The notes: generated from the letters alone by a model not told the origin. DNA of 64,000 bases from Litorisediminicola beolgyonensis (GCF_042679605.1 NZ_JBHTMU010000020.1:1-64000); one strand, 5' to 3'; positions 1-9,016 are shown, counted from the first letter of the stretch. Program-made: numbers and translations.

Positions 1-375
1 ATCGGCGCGGGCGCGGGCGGCGTCGCGGGCTCTGGTGCGGCGCCAGAAGCCGCTTCGGACCGCGCCGAGCATCGCGTTTTCCAGCACCGTATCCGCGCCC
101 GCGAGGGCCGAGACCTGGAAGGTCCGCGCCAGCCCGCGCCGCGCGCGCTCGGGCACGGAAAGCTCGGTCACGTCCTCTCCCGCAAGCCGCACACGGCCTG
201 CATCCGGGGACAGCGCGCCGCAGGCCTGCGCGATGAGCGTCGACTTGCCCGCGCCGTTCGGGCCGATCAGCGCGTGGATCTCGCCCGGTCGCAGATCGAG
301 CGTGACCGCGTCCGAGGCGACGAGCGCGCCGAAGCGCTTGGTCAGGCCGTCGAGTTCGAGGACCGGCTCAGCCAT
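1..375 (-). CDS. livG: Branched-chain amino acid ABC transporter ATP-binding protein LivG (3' part outside window)
   Basis: This is the N-terminal 125 codons of an ABC ATPase; the C-terminal half lies beyond the window edge. The Walker A motif GPNGAGKSTLI is visible near residue 40, as expected for LivG-type subunits that energise Liv/HAAT importers at the inner membrane. The ATG at 373-375 overlaps the stop of livM by 8 bp (ATGGCTGA), so translation is probably coupled. Gene order K-H-M-G is standard for this family. The substrate cannot be fixed from sequence: family members carry branched-chain amino acids, amides or urea. Confidence 0.9.
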   Translation of the reverse strand, partial: MAEPVLELDGLTKRFGALVASDAVTLDLRPGEIHALIGPNGAGKSTLIAQACGALSPDAGRVRLAGEDVTELSVPERARRGLARTFQVSALAGADTVLENAMLGAVRSGFWRRTRARDAARARAD

Positions 376-1348
376 CCCGTCCCTCCCCGGCGAGCCAGCC
401 CATCACCCCGCCGCGCGCGAAGAGCACCACGACGAGGAGAAGCGCGCCCAGAAGGATGTGCCAATAGTCCCAGAGCCCGCCCAGCCAATGTTCGAGCGTC
501 ACGAAGAGCGCCGCGCCCGCGACCGGGCCCATGAGCCGCCCGACGCCTCCGAGGATCACCAGGACCATGATCTCGCCGCTCATCTGCCAGCTGAACATGG
601 TGGGCGAGACGAAGCGGTTGAGATCGGCGAAGAGCGCGCCCGCAAGACCGGTCAGCGCCGCCGAAATGACGAAGCCCCAAAGCTGCAGCCGCTGCGGATC
701 GTGCCCCTCCGCTGCGACCCGGTCGGGCGATTGCCGCGCGGCATTGAGCGCGAGACCGAAGCGCGAGCCGCGGAGCGCCCAGGCGAAGATGAGTGCGGCC
801 GAGAGAAGCGCGAAGCAGAGCGAGAAGAACTGGATCGGGACCAGGGTGTTCAGCCCCGGAAAGCCGTTCCGGACATAAATGGACAAGCCGTCCTCGCCGC
901 CATAGGCGCTCCAGGAGATCGAGAAGAAGTAAAACATCTGCCCGAAGGCCAGCGTGATCATAATGAAATAGACCCCCGACGTGCGAAGCGCGAGGAGGCC
1001 GATCGGGATCGCGGCGAGCGCCGCGGCGAGGGTCGCGGTCAGCCAGATCACCGGCATGGACTTTGTGCCCGCAAGGCTCAAGGGCCCGATCTCGAGCGGC
1101 GTGAAGCTTTGCGCATGCGAGGCGAGGACGCCCATCGCGTAGCCTCCGAGCCCGAAAAAGACCGCGTGGCCGAGGCTCACCAGCCCGCCGATCCCAAGCG
1201 CGATGTTGAGCCCCACCGCCGCGAGCGCGAGGATCGCGGCGCGGGTGGCAAGCGTGACGGTGAAGGGCTCATCGAGGAGATGCGCGCCCAGCGCCACCCC
1301 GCCGATACCTGCGAGGATCAGCGCGCCGAAGAGGCTCTCGCGGCTCAT
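368..1348 (-). CDS. livM: Branched-chain amino acid ABC transporter permease LivM
   Basis: This 326-residue integral membrane protein has about ten hydrophobic segments and the LivM-type signature region around residues 45-75 (AVGLNIALGIGGLVSLGHA). Together with LivH it would form the heterodimeric channel of a HAAT-family importer in the inner membrane. Its start overlaps the livH stop by 4 bp (ATGA) and its stop overlaps the livG start, so it is a middle gene of a tightly coupled operon. The length is normal for the family. The sequence does not decide which amino acid is transported. Confidence 0.93.
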   Translation of the reverse strand: MSRESLFGALILAGIGGVALGAHLLDEPFTVTLATRAAILALAAVGLNIALGIGGLVSLGHAVFFGLGGYAMGVLASHAQSFTPLEIGPLSLAGTKSMPVIWLTATLAAALAAIPIGLLALRTSGVYFIMITLAFGQMFYFFSISWSAYGGEDGLSIYVRNGFPGLNTLVPIQFFSLCFALLSAALIFAWALRGSRFGLALNAARQSPDRVAAEGHDPQRLQLWGFVISAALTGLAGALFADLNRFVSPTMFSWQMSGEIMVLVILGGVGRLMGPVAGAALFVTLEHWLGGLWDYWHILLGALLLVVVLFARGGVMGWLAGEGRDG

Positions 1349-2265
1349 GCGCGGGCTCCGAAGAGGCCGGTGGGCCGCCAGACCAGGACGGCGGCCATCA
1401 GCACGTAGATCGCCATCGAGCCCAGCGCCGAGCCGGTGCGGGTGGCGGCGGAGGTCTCCATGAAGAGACCGAAGAGCTGCGGCAGGAGCACGCCGCCGAG
1501 CGTGTCGGTGAGACCAACCAGAAGCGCGCCCACGAGCGCCCCGCGGATCGAGCCGATGCCGCCGATCACGATCACCACGAAGGCGAGGATCAGGACCGGC
1601 TCGCCCATGCCCACCTGCACCGACTGGATCGCGCCGACCAGCGCGCCCGCAAGCCCCGCGAGCGCCGCGCCGAGCGCGAAGACGCCGGTGTAGAGCCGGC
1701 CGATATCGACGCCGAGCGCGGCGATCATCTCGCGGTCGTTCTCGCCCGCGCGGATGCGGATGCCGATCCGGGTGCGGAAGATCAGGAGGTAGAGCCCCGC
1801 CGCCACCGCGAGCCCGATGCCGATCAGCACCAGCCGGTAAAGCGGATAGAGGATGCCGCCCGGCAGCGTGACCGGACCCGAGAGCGCCTCGGGGATGTCG
1901 AGAAAGAGCGGGAAGGAGCCGAAGGCCCAGCGGGTGCCCTCGGAGAAGATCAGGATCAGCGCGAAGGTCGCCAGCACCTGGTCGAGATGGTCGCGCCCGT
2001 AGAGCCGCCGGATCACCAGCCGCTCGACCAGCGCGCCCGCCATCGCCGCCGCCGCGAGCGCGGCGACGAGGGCCAGAAGGAACGAGCCGGTAGCGCCCGC
2101 GACCGCCGCCGCGGCGAAGGCGCCGACCATGTAGAGCGAGCCATGCGCCAGGTTGATCAGGCCCATGACGCCGAAGATCAGCGTCAGCCCGGCGGCCATG
2201 AGAAACAGCATGACCCCGGCCTGAAGCCCGTTCAGGACCTGTTCGATGAGGAGAATGAGCGTCAT
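1345..2265 (-). CDS. livH: Branched-chain amino acid ABC transporter permease LivH
   Basis: This is a 306-residue permease with about eight hydrophobic segments. The segment LTLIFGVMGLINLAHGSLYM near residues 27-46 is the conserved LivH signature. It pairs with LivM to form the membrane pore of the importer. It lies 42 bp downstream of livK and overlaps livM by ATGA. Length and motifs are normal for the family. Confidence 0.93.
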   Translation of the reverse strand: MTLILLIEQVLNGLQAGVMLFLMAAGLTLIFGVMGLINLAHGSLYMVGAFAAAAVAGATGSFLLALVAALAAAAMAGALVERLVIRRLYGRDHLDQVLATFALILIFSEGTRWAFGSFPLFLDIPEALSGPVTLPGGILYPLYRLVLIGIGLAVAAGLYLLIFRTRIGIRIRAGENDREMIAALGVDIGRLYTGVFALGAALAGLAGALVGAIQSVQVGMGEPVLILAFVVIVIGGIGSIRGALVGALLVGLTDTLGGVLLPQLFGLFMETSAATRTGSALGSMAIYVLMAAVLVWRPTGLFGARA

Positions 2266-2307
2266 CTCGAACCTCGCGGCCCCGGGCGTGCCGGGGCCGC
2301 GCGCCGC

Positions 2308-3441
2308 TTACATCTTGCAGTCGCCCTCATAGGCGTTGCCGCGATCCTCCATCGCGGTGGCGACGATCTTGTTGGTGTAGACCTCGCCCTCCTTGATGAC
2401 CTCGCGGACATAGATGTCCTGCACGGGATGCTGGTTGGAGGTGAAGGAAAACTCGCCGCGCACGCTGTCGAAATCGGCCTCGGCCAGGGCGGCGCGGAAG
2501 GCCTCGTCATCGCTGACATCGGCCTTGTCGATCGCCGAGATCAGGAGGTTCGCGGTGTCGTAGCCCTGCGCCGCATAGAGCGACGGCAGGCGGCCATACT
2601 CGGCCTGGAAAGCCTCGACGAAGGCGGCGTTCGCGGCGTTGTCGAGATCCTTGGACCATTGCGAGGTGTTCTTCACCCCCATCGCGGCCTCGCCCACGGC
2701 CTGCAGGATGCCCTGGTCGAAGGAGAAGGCGGGGCCGACGAGCGGCAGTTCGAGCCCGCTATCGGCATATTGCTTGAGAAAGCTGATCCCCATGCCGCCG
2801 GGGAGGAAGAAGAACACCGAATCCGCGTCCGAGGCGCGGATCTGCGCGATCTCGGCGGCGTAGTCGGTCTGGCCGAGCTCGGTATAGAGCTCGCCCGACA
2901 GCTCGCCCTCGTAGAAGCGCTTGAAGCCGTTCAGGCTGTCCTGACCGGCGGGGTAGTTGGGCGCCATGATGAAGGTCTTGCCGAAGCCCGCCTGGGTCGC
3001 GTAGGCGCCCGCGGCCTCGTGCAGGTTGTCGTTCTGGTAGGAGACCGAGAAATAGTTGGGGTTGCAGCCCGCGCCCGCCAGCTGCGCCGGAGCGGCGTTG
3101 GTCGAGAGGTAGAAGAGCCCCTGTCCCGTGGCCGAGGGCACCACCGCCATCGCGAGGTTCGACCAGACGATGCCGGTCAGCACGTCCACCTTCTCGGACT
3201 GGATCATGCGGTCGGCGATCTGCACCGCGACGTCGGGCTTGCGCTCGTCATCCTCGATCACGACCTCGATGTCGTCGCGCCCCGCCTGGCCGATGGCCAG
3301 CATGAACCCGTCACGGGTGTCGATCCCGAGGCCCGCGCCGCCGCCCGAAAGCGTGGTGATCATGCCGACCTTCACCTCGGCCGAGGCCGCGCCCGCGACC
3401 GCGGCCAGAGCCGCCGCCGCCAGAACTGTCTTCGTCTTCAT
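2308..3441 (-). CDS. livK: Periplasmic branched-chain amino acid-type substrate-binding protein (LivK-like)
   Basis: This 377-residue type I periplasmic binding protein begins with a Sec signal peptide (residues 1-22, ending AGAASA) followed by EVKVGMITTLSGG, the usual opening beta strand of LivJ/LivK proteins. A longer in-frame reading exists upstream, but the ATG at 3439-3441 gives the signal peptide and is preceded by a GGGAGAAACGAC ribosome-binding region. It is the first gene of the Liv operon and would deliver ligand to LivHM. The family also includes binders of amides, urea and aromatic acids, so the ligand is unproven. Confidence 0.9.
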   Translation of the reverse strand: MKTKTVLAAAALAAVAGAASAEVKVGMITTLSGGGAGLGIDTRDGFMLAIGQAGRDDIEVVIEDDERKPDVAVQIADRMIQSEKVDVLTGIVWSNLAMAVVPSATGQGLFYLSTNAAPAQLAGAGCNPNYFSVSYQNDNLHEAAGAYATQAGFGKTFIMAPNYPAGQDSLNGFKRFYEGELSGELYTELGQTDYAAEIAQIRASDADSVFFFLPGGMGISFLKQYADSGLELPLVGPAFSFDQGILQAVGEAAMGVKNTSQWSKDLDNAANAAFVEAFQAEYGRLPSLYAAQGYDTANLLISAIDKADVSDDEAFRAALAEADFDSVRGEFSFTSNQHPVQDIYVREVIKEGEVYTNKIVATAMEDRGNAYEGDCKM

Positions 3442-3654
3442 TGTCGTTTCTCCCTGTCGTCGCGGAGGGCGATGAGGCCCGTCCCGTCGCGGCGCAGTCT
3501 TGGCCAGCCGCGCGCCGAGGGCAACGCGATTCTCTGGCGCAAGCCCGTGCCTGCAACCAGTATTTTCTCTCGCCCCGGCCCGGAGCGCGCCTATCTCAAG
3601 CTCCAAGAAGGTCCGGACAAACCGACCAAACACCGCCATGGAAGGAGGAGACAG
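3442..3654. promoter_or_regulatory. Divergent intergenic region between livK and the TRAP operon
   Basis: This stretch must hold promoters for livK (minus) and for the TRAP genes (plus). I cannot assign -35/-10 boxes with confidence because the region is GC-rich. The plus-strand end carries a strong Shine-Dalgarno sequence (GGAAGGAGGAGA, 3640-3651) that serves the short frame at 3655 rather than the permease start at 3687. Confidence 0.5.
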
Positions 3655-3690
3655 ATGCCCTGCACACCCTATGGGAGAGCAGCACCATGA
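3655..3690 (+). CDS. Possible 11-residue leader peptide upstream of the TRAP operon
   Basis: An ATG at 3655 sits four bases after a near-perfect Shine-Dalgarno sequence (AAGGAGGAGA) and opens a frame reading MPCTPYGRAAP. Its TGA (3688-3690) overlaps the ATG of the small permease (3687-3689) as ATGA. The arrangement would place the best ribosome-binding site of the operon on the leader and feed the permease start by re-initiation. The permease also has its own weaker GGGAGAG site, so the leader could be accidental. No function can be inferred from 11 residues. Confidence 0.35.
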   Translation: MPCTPYGRAAP

Positions 3691-4253
3691 GTGGTCTCCT
3701 GTCCCTGTCCGCCCTCATCGACAAGATCAACGGCGTCATCGGACGCGCCACCGCCTGGCTTCTTCTGGCCGCGGTGGTGATCTCTGCCGGGAACGCGGTG
3801 ATCCGCAAGGCGATGAACCTGTCCTCGAACGCCTGGCTCGAGGCACAATGGTATCTTTTCGGCGCGGTCTTCATGCTCTGCGCCGCCTGGACACTCCGCG
3901 ACGACGAGCATGTCCGGGTCGACGTGCTCTCGTCGCGGATGTCGCCGCGCGGCCGCGTCTGGGTCGATTTCCTCTGCCATATCCTGTTCCTGCTGCCCTT
4001 CGCGGCGCTGATGGTCTGGCTCTCCTGGCCGTTCTTCATGTCGTCGCTGATGTCCGGCGAGCAGTCGAGCAATGCCGGCGGCCTGATCCGCTGGCCCGCG
4101 AAGCTCTGGGTGCTGGTCGGGTTCGTGCTGCTTCTGGCGCAGGCGCTCTCGGAGATCTTCAAGAGCGCGGCGCGGCTGACCGGCGACCTGCCGATGCCCG
4201 AGGCCGAGGAGACGGAACCTCCGGCCACACGCAACGCGGGCGGGGAGCGCTGA
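3687..4253 (+). CDS. TRAP transporter small permease (DctQ family)
   Basis: This 188-residue protein has four hydrophobic segments, near residues 18-35, 50-68, 93-113 and 133-153, which is the DctQ topology. The conserved EAQWYLFGAVFMLCAAWTLR region followed by DEHVRVDV is typical of TRAP small subunits that serve 2-oxoacid systems. It would scaffold the large permease at 4255, which starts one base after this stop. The start at 3687 was chosen because it gives the canonical N-terminus; a longer in-frame extension has no family support. Confidence 0.88.
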   Translation: MSGLLSLSALIDKINGVIGRATAWLLLAAVVISAGNAVIRKAMNLSSNAWLEAQWYLFGAVFMLCAAWTLRDDEHVRVDVLSSRMSPRGRVWVDFLCHILFLLPFAALMVWLSWPFFMSSLMSGEQSSNAGGLIRWPAKLWVLVGFVLLLAQALSEIFKSAARLTGDLPMPEAEETEPPATRNAGGER

Positions 4254-4254
4254 G

Positions 4255-6282
4255 ATGATCGAGCTTATCGCCCACAACCTCGCCCCCATCATGTTCATCT
4301 CGGTGATGGGCATGCTGCTTCTGGGCTACCCGGTCGCGCTGACGCTCGCGGCGGGCGGCCTCTTCTACTTCGTGATCGGCGTTGGCCTCTCGGACTATTC
4401 CAACGAGATCAACCTCTTCTGGCCGCTTCTTCGCGCCATGCCGGAGAGGGTCTTCGGCATCATGTCGAACGACACGCTTCTGGCGATTCCATTCTTCACC
4501 TTCATGGGGCTGATCTTGGAGCGATCCGGCATGGCCGAGGATCTGCTCGACACGGTCGGCCAGCTCTTCGGACCGCTCCGGGGCGGCGTGGCCTTCGCGG
4601 TCGTCCTGGTCGGCGCGCTTCTCGCCGCCACGACCGGCGTCGTCGCGGCCTCTGTGATCGCGATGGGGCTGATCTCCTTGCCGATCATGCAGCGCTACAA
4701 TTACGACCCCTCGGTCGCCACGGGCACGATCGCCGCGGCGGGCACACTGGCGCAGATCGTGCCGCCGTCGCTCGTCCTGATCGTCATGGCCGACCAGCTC
4801 GGCGTGTCGGTGGGCGACATGTATCTGGGCGCGCTCTACCCCGCGCTCATCATCATCGCGGTCTACTGTCTCTACATCTTCGGCCTGACGCTCCTGCGTC
4901 CCGATGCCGTCCCGGCGCTGCCGCCCGAAGAGCGCACGCTCGGAGACGGGGTCTGGTCGCTGGTGGCGATGGCGGTGCTGGCGGTGGTGATCTACCTCGC
5001 CTCCGCGAAGCTGCTCTTCGCCGACATGATCCCCGCGACGCGCACGGTCTTCGCCGCGGCGACGACGGTGCTGATCTGCCTCGGCATCGCGCTGGCCAAC
5101 CGCTACATGAAGCTCGGCCTCCTGTCGAAGCTGACCGAAGAGGTGGTGATCGTCCTGATCCCGCCGCTGGCACTGATCTTCCTGGTGCTGGGCACGATCT
5201 TCCTCGGCATCGCCACCCCCACCGAGGGCGGCGCGATGGGCGCGGTCGGCGCGCTGATCCTCGCCATCGCCAAGGGACGGCTCGACTTCAAGACCACCTG
5301 CTCGGCGGTCGAGGCGACGGCGAAACTCTCGGCCTTCGTGATGTTCATCCTGATCGGCGCGCGGGTCTTCGGCCTGACCTTCTACGGCGTGAACGGGCAG
5401 ATCTGGCTCGAAGAGCTGCTCTTGGGCCTGCCCGGCGGACAGTTCGGCTTCCTCGTCGTGGTCACGATCGTGATCTTCATCCTCGGCTGCTTCCTCGACT
5501 TCTTCGAGATCGCCTTCATCCTGGTGCCGCTCCTCGCGCCGGTGGCCGAGACGCTTGGGATCGACCTCGTCTGGTTCGGCGTGATCTTGTCGATGAACCT
5601 GCAGACCTCCTTCCTGACGCCACCCTTCGGCTTCGCGCTGTTCTACCTGCGCTCGGTGGCGCCCTCCGAGGACTGGAAAGACGAGCAGACCGGGCGGACC
5701 ATGCCGCGCATCCGCACGCCGCAGATCTATCGCGGCGTCCTGCCCTATATCGCGATCCAGTTCGTGCTGATCCTCCTGGTGATCGCGGTGCCCTCGCTCG
5801 TGACCCATTACAAGGCCGACCGCGAGGCGCAGCGCGCCAACCGTCCGGCGGCCACCGCTCCGGCAGAGGGCGGCTCGTCCCCGGGCCTGAACTTCGGCGG
5901 CGGCGGATCGGAGAGCTCGGGGTCGAGCTCTGGCTCGGGCAGCTCGGGCGGGTTCAATTTCGGCGGCGGCGATGAGAGCGGTTCGTCCGACGGCGGCTCC
6001 GGCTCCGGCTCCGGCTCCGGGGAAGGCGCGTCCGGCGGCGGCGGCTTCAACTTCGGTGGCTCGGGCGGATCCGACGCGGCACCGTCGGAGGGCGAAAGCT
6101 CTGGCTCGGACGCGGGATCGGGCGGCTCCGGGGGTCTGAACTTCGGGTCGGACAGCCAGGACACGGCCGCGCCCGAAAGCGACGCGCCCGAGACCGAAGA
6201 GCCCGCCAGCGACGGTGGAGCCTCCGATGGGGGCGGCTCGGACAGCGGCGGCGGCTCCGGCGGATTCAATTTCGGCAACTGA
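4255..6282 (+). CDS. TRAP transporter large permease (DctM family) with Gly/Ser-rich xNFG-repeat tail
   Basis: Residues 1-520 are a DctM/SiaM-type permease with many hydrophobic segments and the conserved stretch IATPTEGGAMGAVGALILA in the second half. It uses an ion gradient to import the solute delivered by the binding protein at 6360-7469. Residues 523-675 are not a transporter domain. They are Gly/Ser/Asp-rich and carry five short motifs (LNFG 545-548, FNFG 567-570, FNFG 598-601, LNFG 628-631, FNFG 671-674), the last one residue from the C-terminus. Typical DctM proteins lack so long a tail. The tail is in frame and ends at a clear terminator, so it is unlikely to be an assembly artefact. 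Confidence 0.92.
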   Translation: MIELIAHNLAPIMFISVMGMLLLGYPVALTLAAGGLFYFVIGVGLSDYSNEINLFWPLLRAMPERVFGIMSNDTLLAIPFFTFMGLILERSGMAEDLLDTVGQLFGPLRGGVAFAVVLVGALLAATTGVVAASVIAMGLISLPIMQRYNYDPSVATGTIAAAGTLAQIVPPSLVLIVMADQLGVSVGDMYLGALYPALIIIAVYCLYIFGLTLLRPDAVPALPPEERTLGDGVWSLVAMAVLAVVIYLASAKLLFADMIPATRTVFAAATTVLICLGIALANRYMKLGLLSKLTEEVVIVLIPPLALIFLVLGTIFLGIATPTEGGAMGAVGALILAIAKGRLDFKTTCSAVEATAKLSAFVMFILIGARVFGLTFYGVNGQIWLEELLLGLPGGQFGFLVVVTIVIFILGCFLDFFEIAFILVPLLAPVAETLGIDLVWFGVILSMNLQTSFLTPPFGFALFYLRSVAPSEDWKDEQTGRTMPRIRTPQIYRGVLPYIAIQFVLILLVIAVPSLVTHYKADREAQRANRPAATAPAEGGSSPGLNFGGGGSESSGSSSGSGSSGGFNFGGGDESGSSDGGSGSGSGSGEGASGGGGFNFGGSGGSDAAPSEGESSGSDAGSGGSGGLNFGSDSQDTAAPESDAPETEEPASDGGASDGGGSDSGGGSGGFNFGN

Positions 6283-6301
6283 GACCGCCAGACACCGCAT
6301 G

Positions 6302-6344
6302 AAAAAACGGGCCCGGGGAGATGTTCCCCGGGCCCGTCTCTTTT
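6302..6344. terminator. Bidirectional intrinsic terminator between TRAP permease and binding-protein genes
   Basis: A perfect 13-bp stem (ACGGGCCCGGGGA, 6307-6319, pairing with 6325-6337) with a 5-nt loop is flanked by six A on the left and CTCTTTT on the right. It lies between two convergent genes and can serve both strands. Confidence 0.9.
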
Positions 6345-6359
6345 GAAAAGCTCAGCCGC

Positions 6360-7469
6360 TTACTGCTGGGCGGGCAGCTGGTTGTTGCGCTGCTTGTCCT
6401 GCATGAACTGCGCGAAGGTCGATTCCGCCACCTGCTGCCACAGGAAGTGCTCGGCCTGGAACGCCATCATGCTGTCATAGATCTTCTTCCATTCCGGATC
6501 GCTTTCGGAGAGCTCGGAATAGAGCGACATCGCCGCGTCATAGGTCGCGTCCAGCACGTCCTGCGGATAGGCGCGCAGCTGCGCGCCGTTCGACACCAGC
6601 GAGCGCAGCGCGGTCGGGTTCTTGTAGTCGTACTCGGCCATCATCTCGGTATTGGCCGCGCGGCAAGCGGTCGAGAGAAGGCTCTTGTACGCGTCGGGCA
6701 GCCCTTCCCAGCTTTCGCGGTTGACGAAGCAGTTGAGGGTCAGGTTCCCCTCCCACCAGCCGGGATAATAGTAATAGGGCGCGACCTGGTAGAAGCCGAG
6801 CTTCTCGTCGTCATAGGGGCCGATCCATTCGGCCGCGTCGATGGTGCCGCGCTCGAGCGCGGGATAGATGTCGCCGCCCGCGATCTGCTGGCTGACCACG
6901 CCGATCCGCTCCATGATCCGGCCCGCGAGACCCGCGATCCGCATCTGCAGACCTTCCATATCCGCCAGGCCGCCGATCTCGTTGCGGAACCATCCGCCCA
7001 TCTGCGTGCCGGTATTGCCCGCGGGCAGGTAGTGCAGGCCTTGCGCGTTGTAGAACTCGTTCAAGAGATTCAGGCCGTCACCGTAATAGAGCCAGGCGTT
7101 CATGCCCCGATTGTTGAGGCCGTAGGGGATCACCGCGCCCAGGGCCCAGGTCGGCGATTTGCCGACATAGTAATAGGCCGCGGTATGGCACATCTCGACG
7201 GTGCCGTTCTGGACCGCGTCGGCGGCCTGCAGGCCCGGCACGATCTCGCCGCCGGCGAAGACCTGGATGTCGAAGGCGCCATCGGTCGCTTCGCGCACAT
7301 AGGTCGCCACGTCCTGCGCACCGCCGAAGATCGTGTCCAGCGATTGCGGGAAGGAGGAGGTGCAGCGCCACTGCACCTGCGGGCTCGATTGTGCCAGCGC
7401 CGGAGCGGCCAGGGCCGCGGTTCCCGCACCGCCAAGCGCTGCATTTCGCAAGAAATTTCGACGATCCAT
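6360..7469 (-). CDS. TRAP transporter substrate-binding protein, TakP-like (2-oxoacid type)
   Basis: This 369-residue exported protein starts with a Tat-type signal (MDRRNFLRNAALGG, cleavage after ALAQ). The motifs QSLDTIFGG, VFAGGEIVPGLQAADAV and GTIDAAEWIGPYDDEKLG match what I recall of Rhodobacter TakP, the alpha-keto acid receptor of a TRAP system. Two ATGs are available (7472 and 7469); 7469 has better spacing from GGAGG and puts the twin arginines at the very N-terminus. It converges on the permease genes rather than being co-transcribed with them, so it can be expressed separately. The ligand class is an inference from resemblance. Confidence 0.85.
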   Translation of the reverse strand: MDRRNFLRNAALGGAGTAALAAPALAQSSPQVQWRCTSSFPQSLDTIFGGAQDVATYVREATDGAFDIQVFAGGEIVPGLQAADAVQNGTVEMCHTAAYYYVGKSPTWALGAVIPYGLNNRGMNAWLYYGDGLNLLNEFYNAQGLHYLPAGNTGTQMGGWFRNEIGGLADMEGLQMRIAGLAGRIMERIGVVSQQIAGGDIYPALERGTIDAAEWIGPYDDEKLGFYQVAPYYYYPGWWEGNLTLNCFVNRESWEGLPDAYKSLLSTACRAANTEMMAEYDYKNPTALRSLVSNGAQLRAYPQDVLDATYDAAMSLYSELSESDPEWKKIYDSMMAFQAEHFLWQQVAESTFAQFMQDKQRNNQLPAQQ

Positions 7470-7581
7470 CATGTCCTCCACGTTTCGTCAGTCTGTGCGG
7501 CAGAGCTAGAGCGACGCGCGCGCATTGCCACAGTGCGAGCGGCGGAGGGTGCGAAAACAGGTCTTGCAGATACCATCCGTG

Positions 7582-8937
7582 TCAGCCGGTTCCGATCAGC
7601 GCCCGCCAGCGGCGTTTCTGCGCGGCGGCCCCCATTTCCACCGTGATCACGCGCCATTCGGACGCGATGAGCGCCAAGGCCGTCCGGGGGCTTTCGCTGC
7701 CATCCATCGCGGCGGCGAGATGGGCGTTCAGCCGCGACATGTAGTTGATATGCCCCGGCAGGTAGAGATCGGGCGCGGCGCGCGCCATTGCGGCGCGATG
7801 CACCTCGAGAAAGGGGTCGGAATAGGCCGCGCGCACCGCGTCGTCACCGTAATGCACCGGCAGGAACGGATCGAAAAAGCCCGCGCTCTCGCGGATCGCG
7901 CGGGTCGACACCTCGTCGGTCATCGCGAGCATCGCGAAGAGATAGGCGGCCTCGGGCTGTGCGGCATGGGTCGGCACCACATAGGACCAGCCCCAGTTGA
8001 AATACCCCCCGCCCCGACCGGCGCCGGGCGGAAGCGCGCCATGGAGGAGCTTGCCGCGCAGGGGAGAACCGGGCGCGTTGAAAGCCTTTTGCGAGCCGCC
8101 CCAGCCGATATTCGCGAAGATCTTTTCGCTCCGGTAGACCTCCCAATTCTCGAAAAGCCCGGCCTTGAGCGAGGCCGGATGCAGATGGTCCTGGCTCCGG
8201 CGCATCGCCTCGAGCACGCCAAAGGCCGCCTCGGAGTTGAACTGCGGCTCGAAATCCTCGTCGAAGGGCCGATGCCCCTCGGCATCGAGGCGCGCAAGAT
8301 ACTCCCAGCCGAGATAGCCCGGGACGCGGAACAGGACGCCGCCATATTGCTCCTGATCGGGACGGTGAAGCGCTTCCATCTGCCCATCGAGCGTCGGCCA
8401 GTCCGAGGGGATCGCGAAACGCGTCCCCGTCGCCTGCTCGAGCTGATCGGCAAGATCGCGGCGGTAGAACATCAGGTAGACATCGCCGTCGGTCTGGGCA
8501 CCATAGCGCGCGCCCTCGAACACATCGCCCTTGGTATAAAGATGTCCCGACGCCACGGCATCGAAACCGATGCCGGTGGCCTGCGCCAAGGGCGCAAAGG
8601 GCTGGATCGCGCGCGCCGCGACCAGATCGGGCAGACCGAAAGTGGCCGGGAGCGCGAAATCGTAGTCCGAGAGGCCCGAAATCCGGTCGAGCATCATCTG
8701 CGTCGTGATTCCGTCGAGATCGGCGACCTGCAACTCGACCGGCTGTCCGGTCAGCTCCGACCAGGCCGCCTGGACCGGCGCGAGATTGGCCGCGCACCCC
8801 TCGGGAACCAGGCCGCGCAACGGGTTCTTCGCGGCTCGCCCGGACACGGCCGCACCAAGCCCCTGCGGCAGCGACCACCCTGCCCCCGCCGACAGAAGCA
8901 CCGCGCTCGCCCCCGCGAGGACCCTTCTTCGATGCAT
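7582..8937 (-). CDS. Exported solute-binding protein (family 1 type), possibly a sensor partner
   Basis: This 451-residue protein has a Tat-like N-terminus (MHRRRVLAGASAVLLSAGAG) and the layout of an extracellular solute-binding protein of the ABC sugar/polyamine superfamily, with regions such as LPATFGLPDLVA and FANIGWGGSQKAF. No permease or ATPase gene is adjacent. Its only partner is the divergent histidine kinase gene 79 bp away. That context suggests a receptor that reports ligand to the kinase, as TorT does for TorS, rather than a transport component. The ligand is unknown, and an orphan transport role remains possible. Confidence 0.75.
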   Translation of the reverse strand: MHRRRVLAGASAVLLSAGAGWSLPQGLGAAVSGRAAKNPLRGLVPEGCAANLAPVQAAWSELTGQPVELQVADLDGITTQMMLDRISGLSDYDFALPATFGLPDLVAARAIQPFAPLAQATGIGFDAVASGHLYTKGDVFEGARYGAQTDGDVYLMFYRRDLADQLEQATGTRFAIPSDWPTLDGQMEALHRPDQEQYGGVLFRVPGYLGWEYLARLDAEGHRPFDEDFEPQFNSEAAFGVLEAMRRSQDHLHPASLKAGLFENWEVYRSEKIFANIGWGGSQKAFNAPGSPLRGKLLHGALPPGAGRGGGYFNWGWSYVVPTHAAQPEAAYLFAMLAMTDEVSTRAIRESAGFFDPFLPVHYGDDAVRAAYSDPFLEVHRAAMARAAPDLYLPGHINYMSRLNAHLAAAMDGSESPRTALALIASEWRVITVEMGAAAQKRRWRALIGTG

Positions 8938-9016
8938 CGCGCCTGCCTCCGTTTACCGTCCATTAAGTCAGGCAGCGTAGGGTCGAGTCTCTAAGATCGC
9001 GTTAATCCCGGACGAC

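Noticed and set aside
35..1408. Long open frame on the plus strand covering the Liv permease
   Set aside because: It lies antisense to livG and livM, has high Arg/Glu/Ala composition and no domain; it is a base-composition artefact.
4159..6300. 713-codon open frame antisense to the TRAP large permease
   Set aside because: It is extremely rich in Arg, Asp, His and Gln with no signal or domain, and exactly mirrors a gene with clear transporter motifs.
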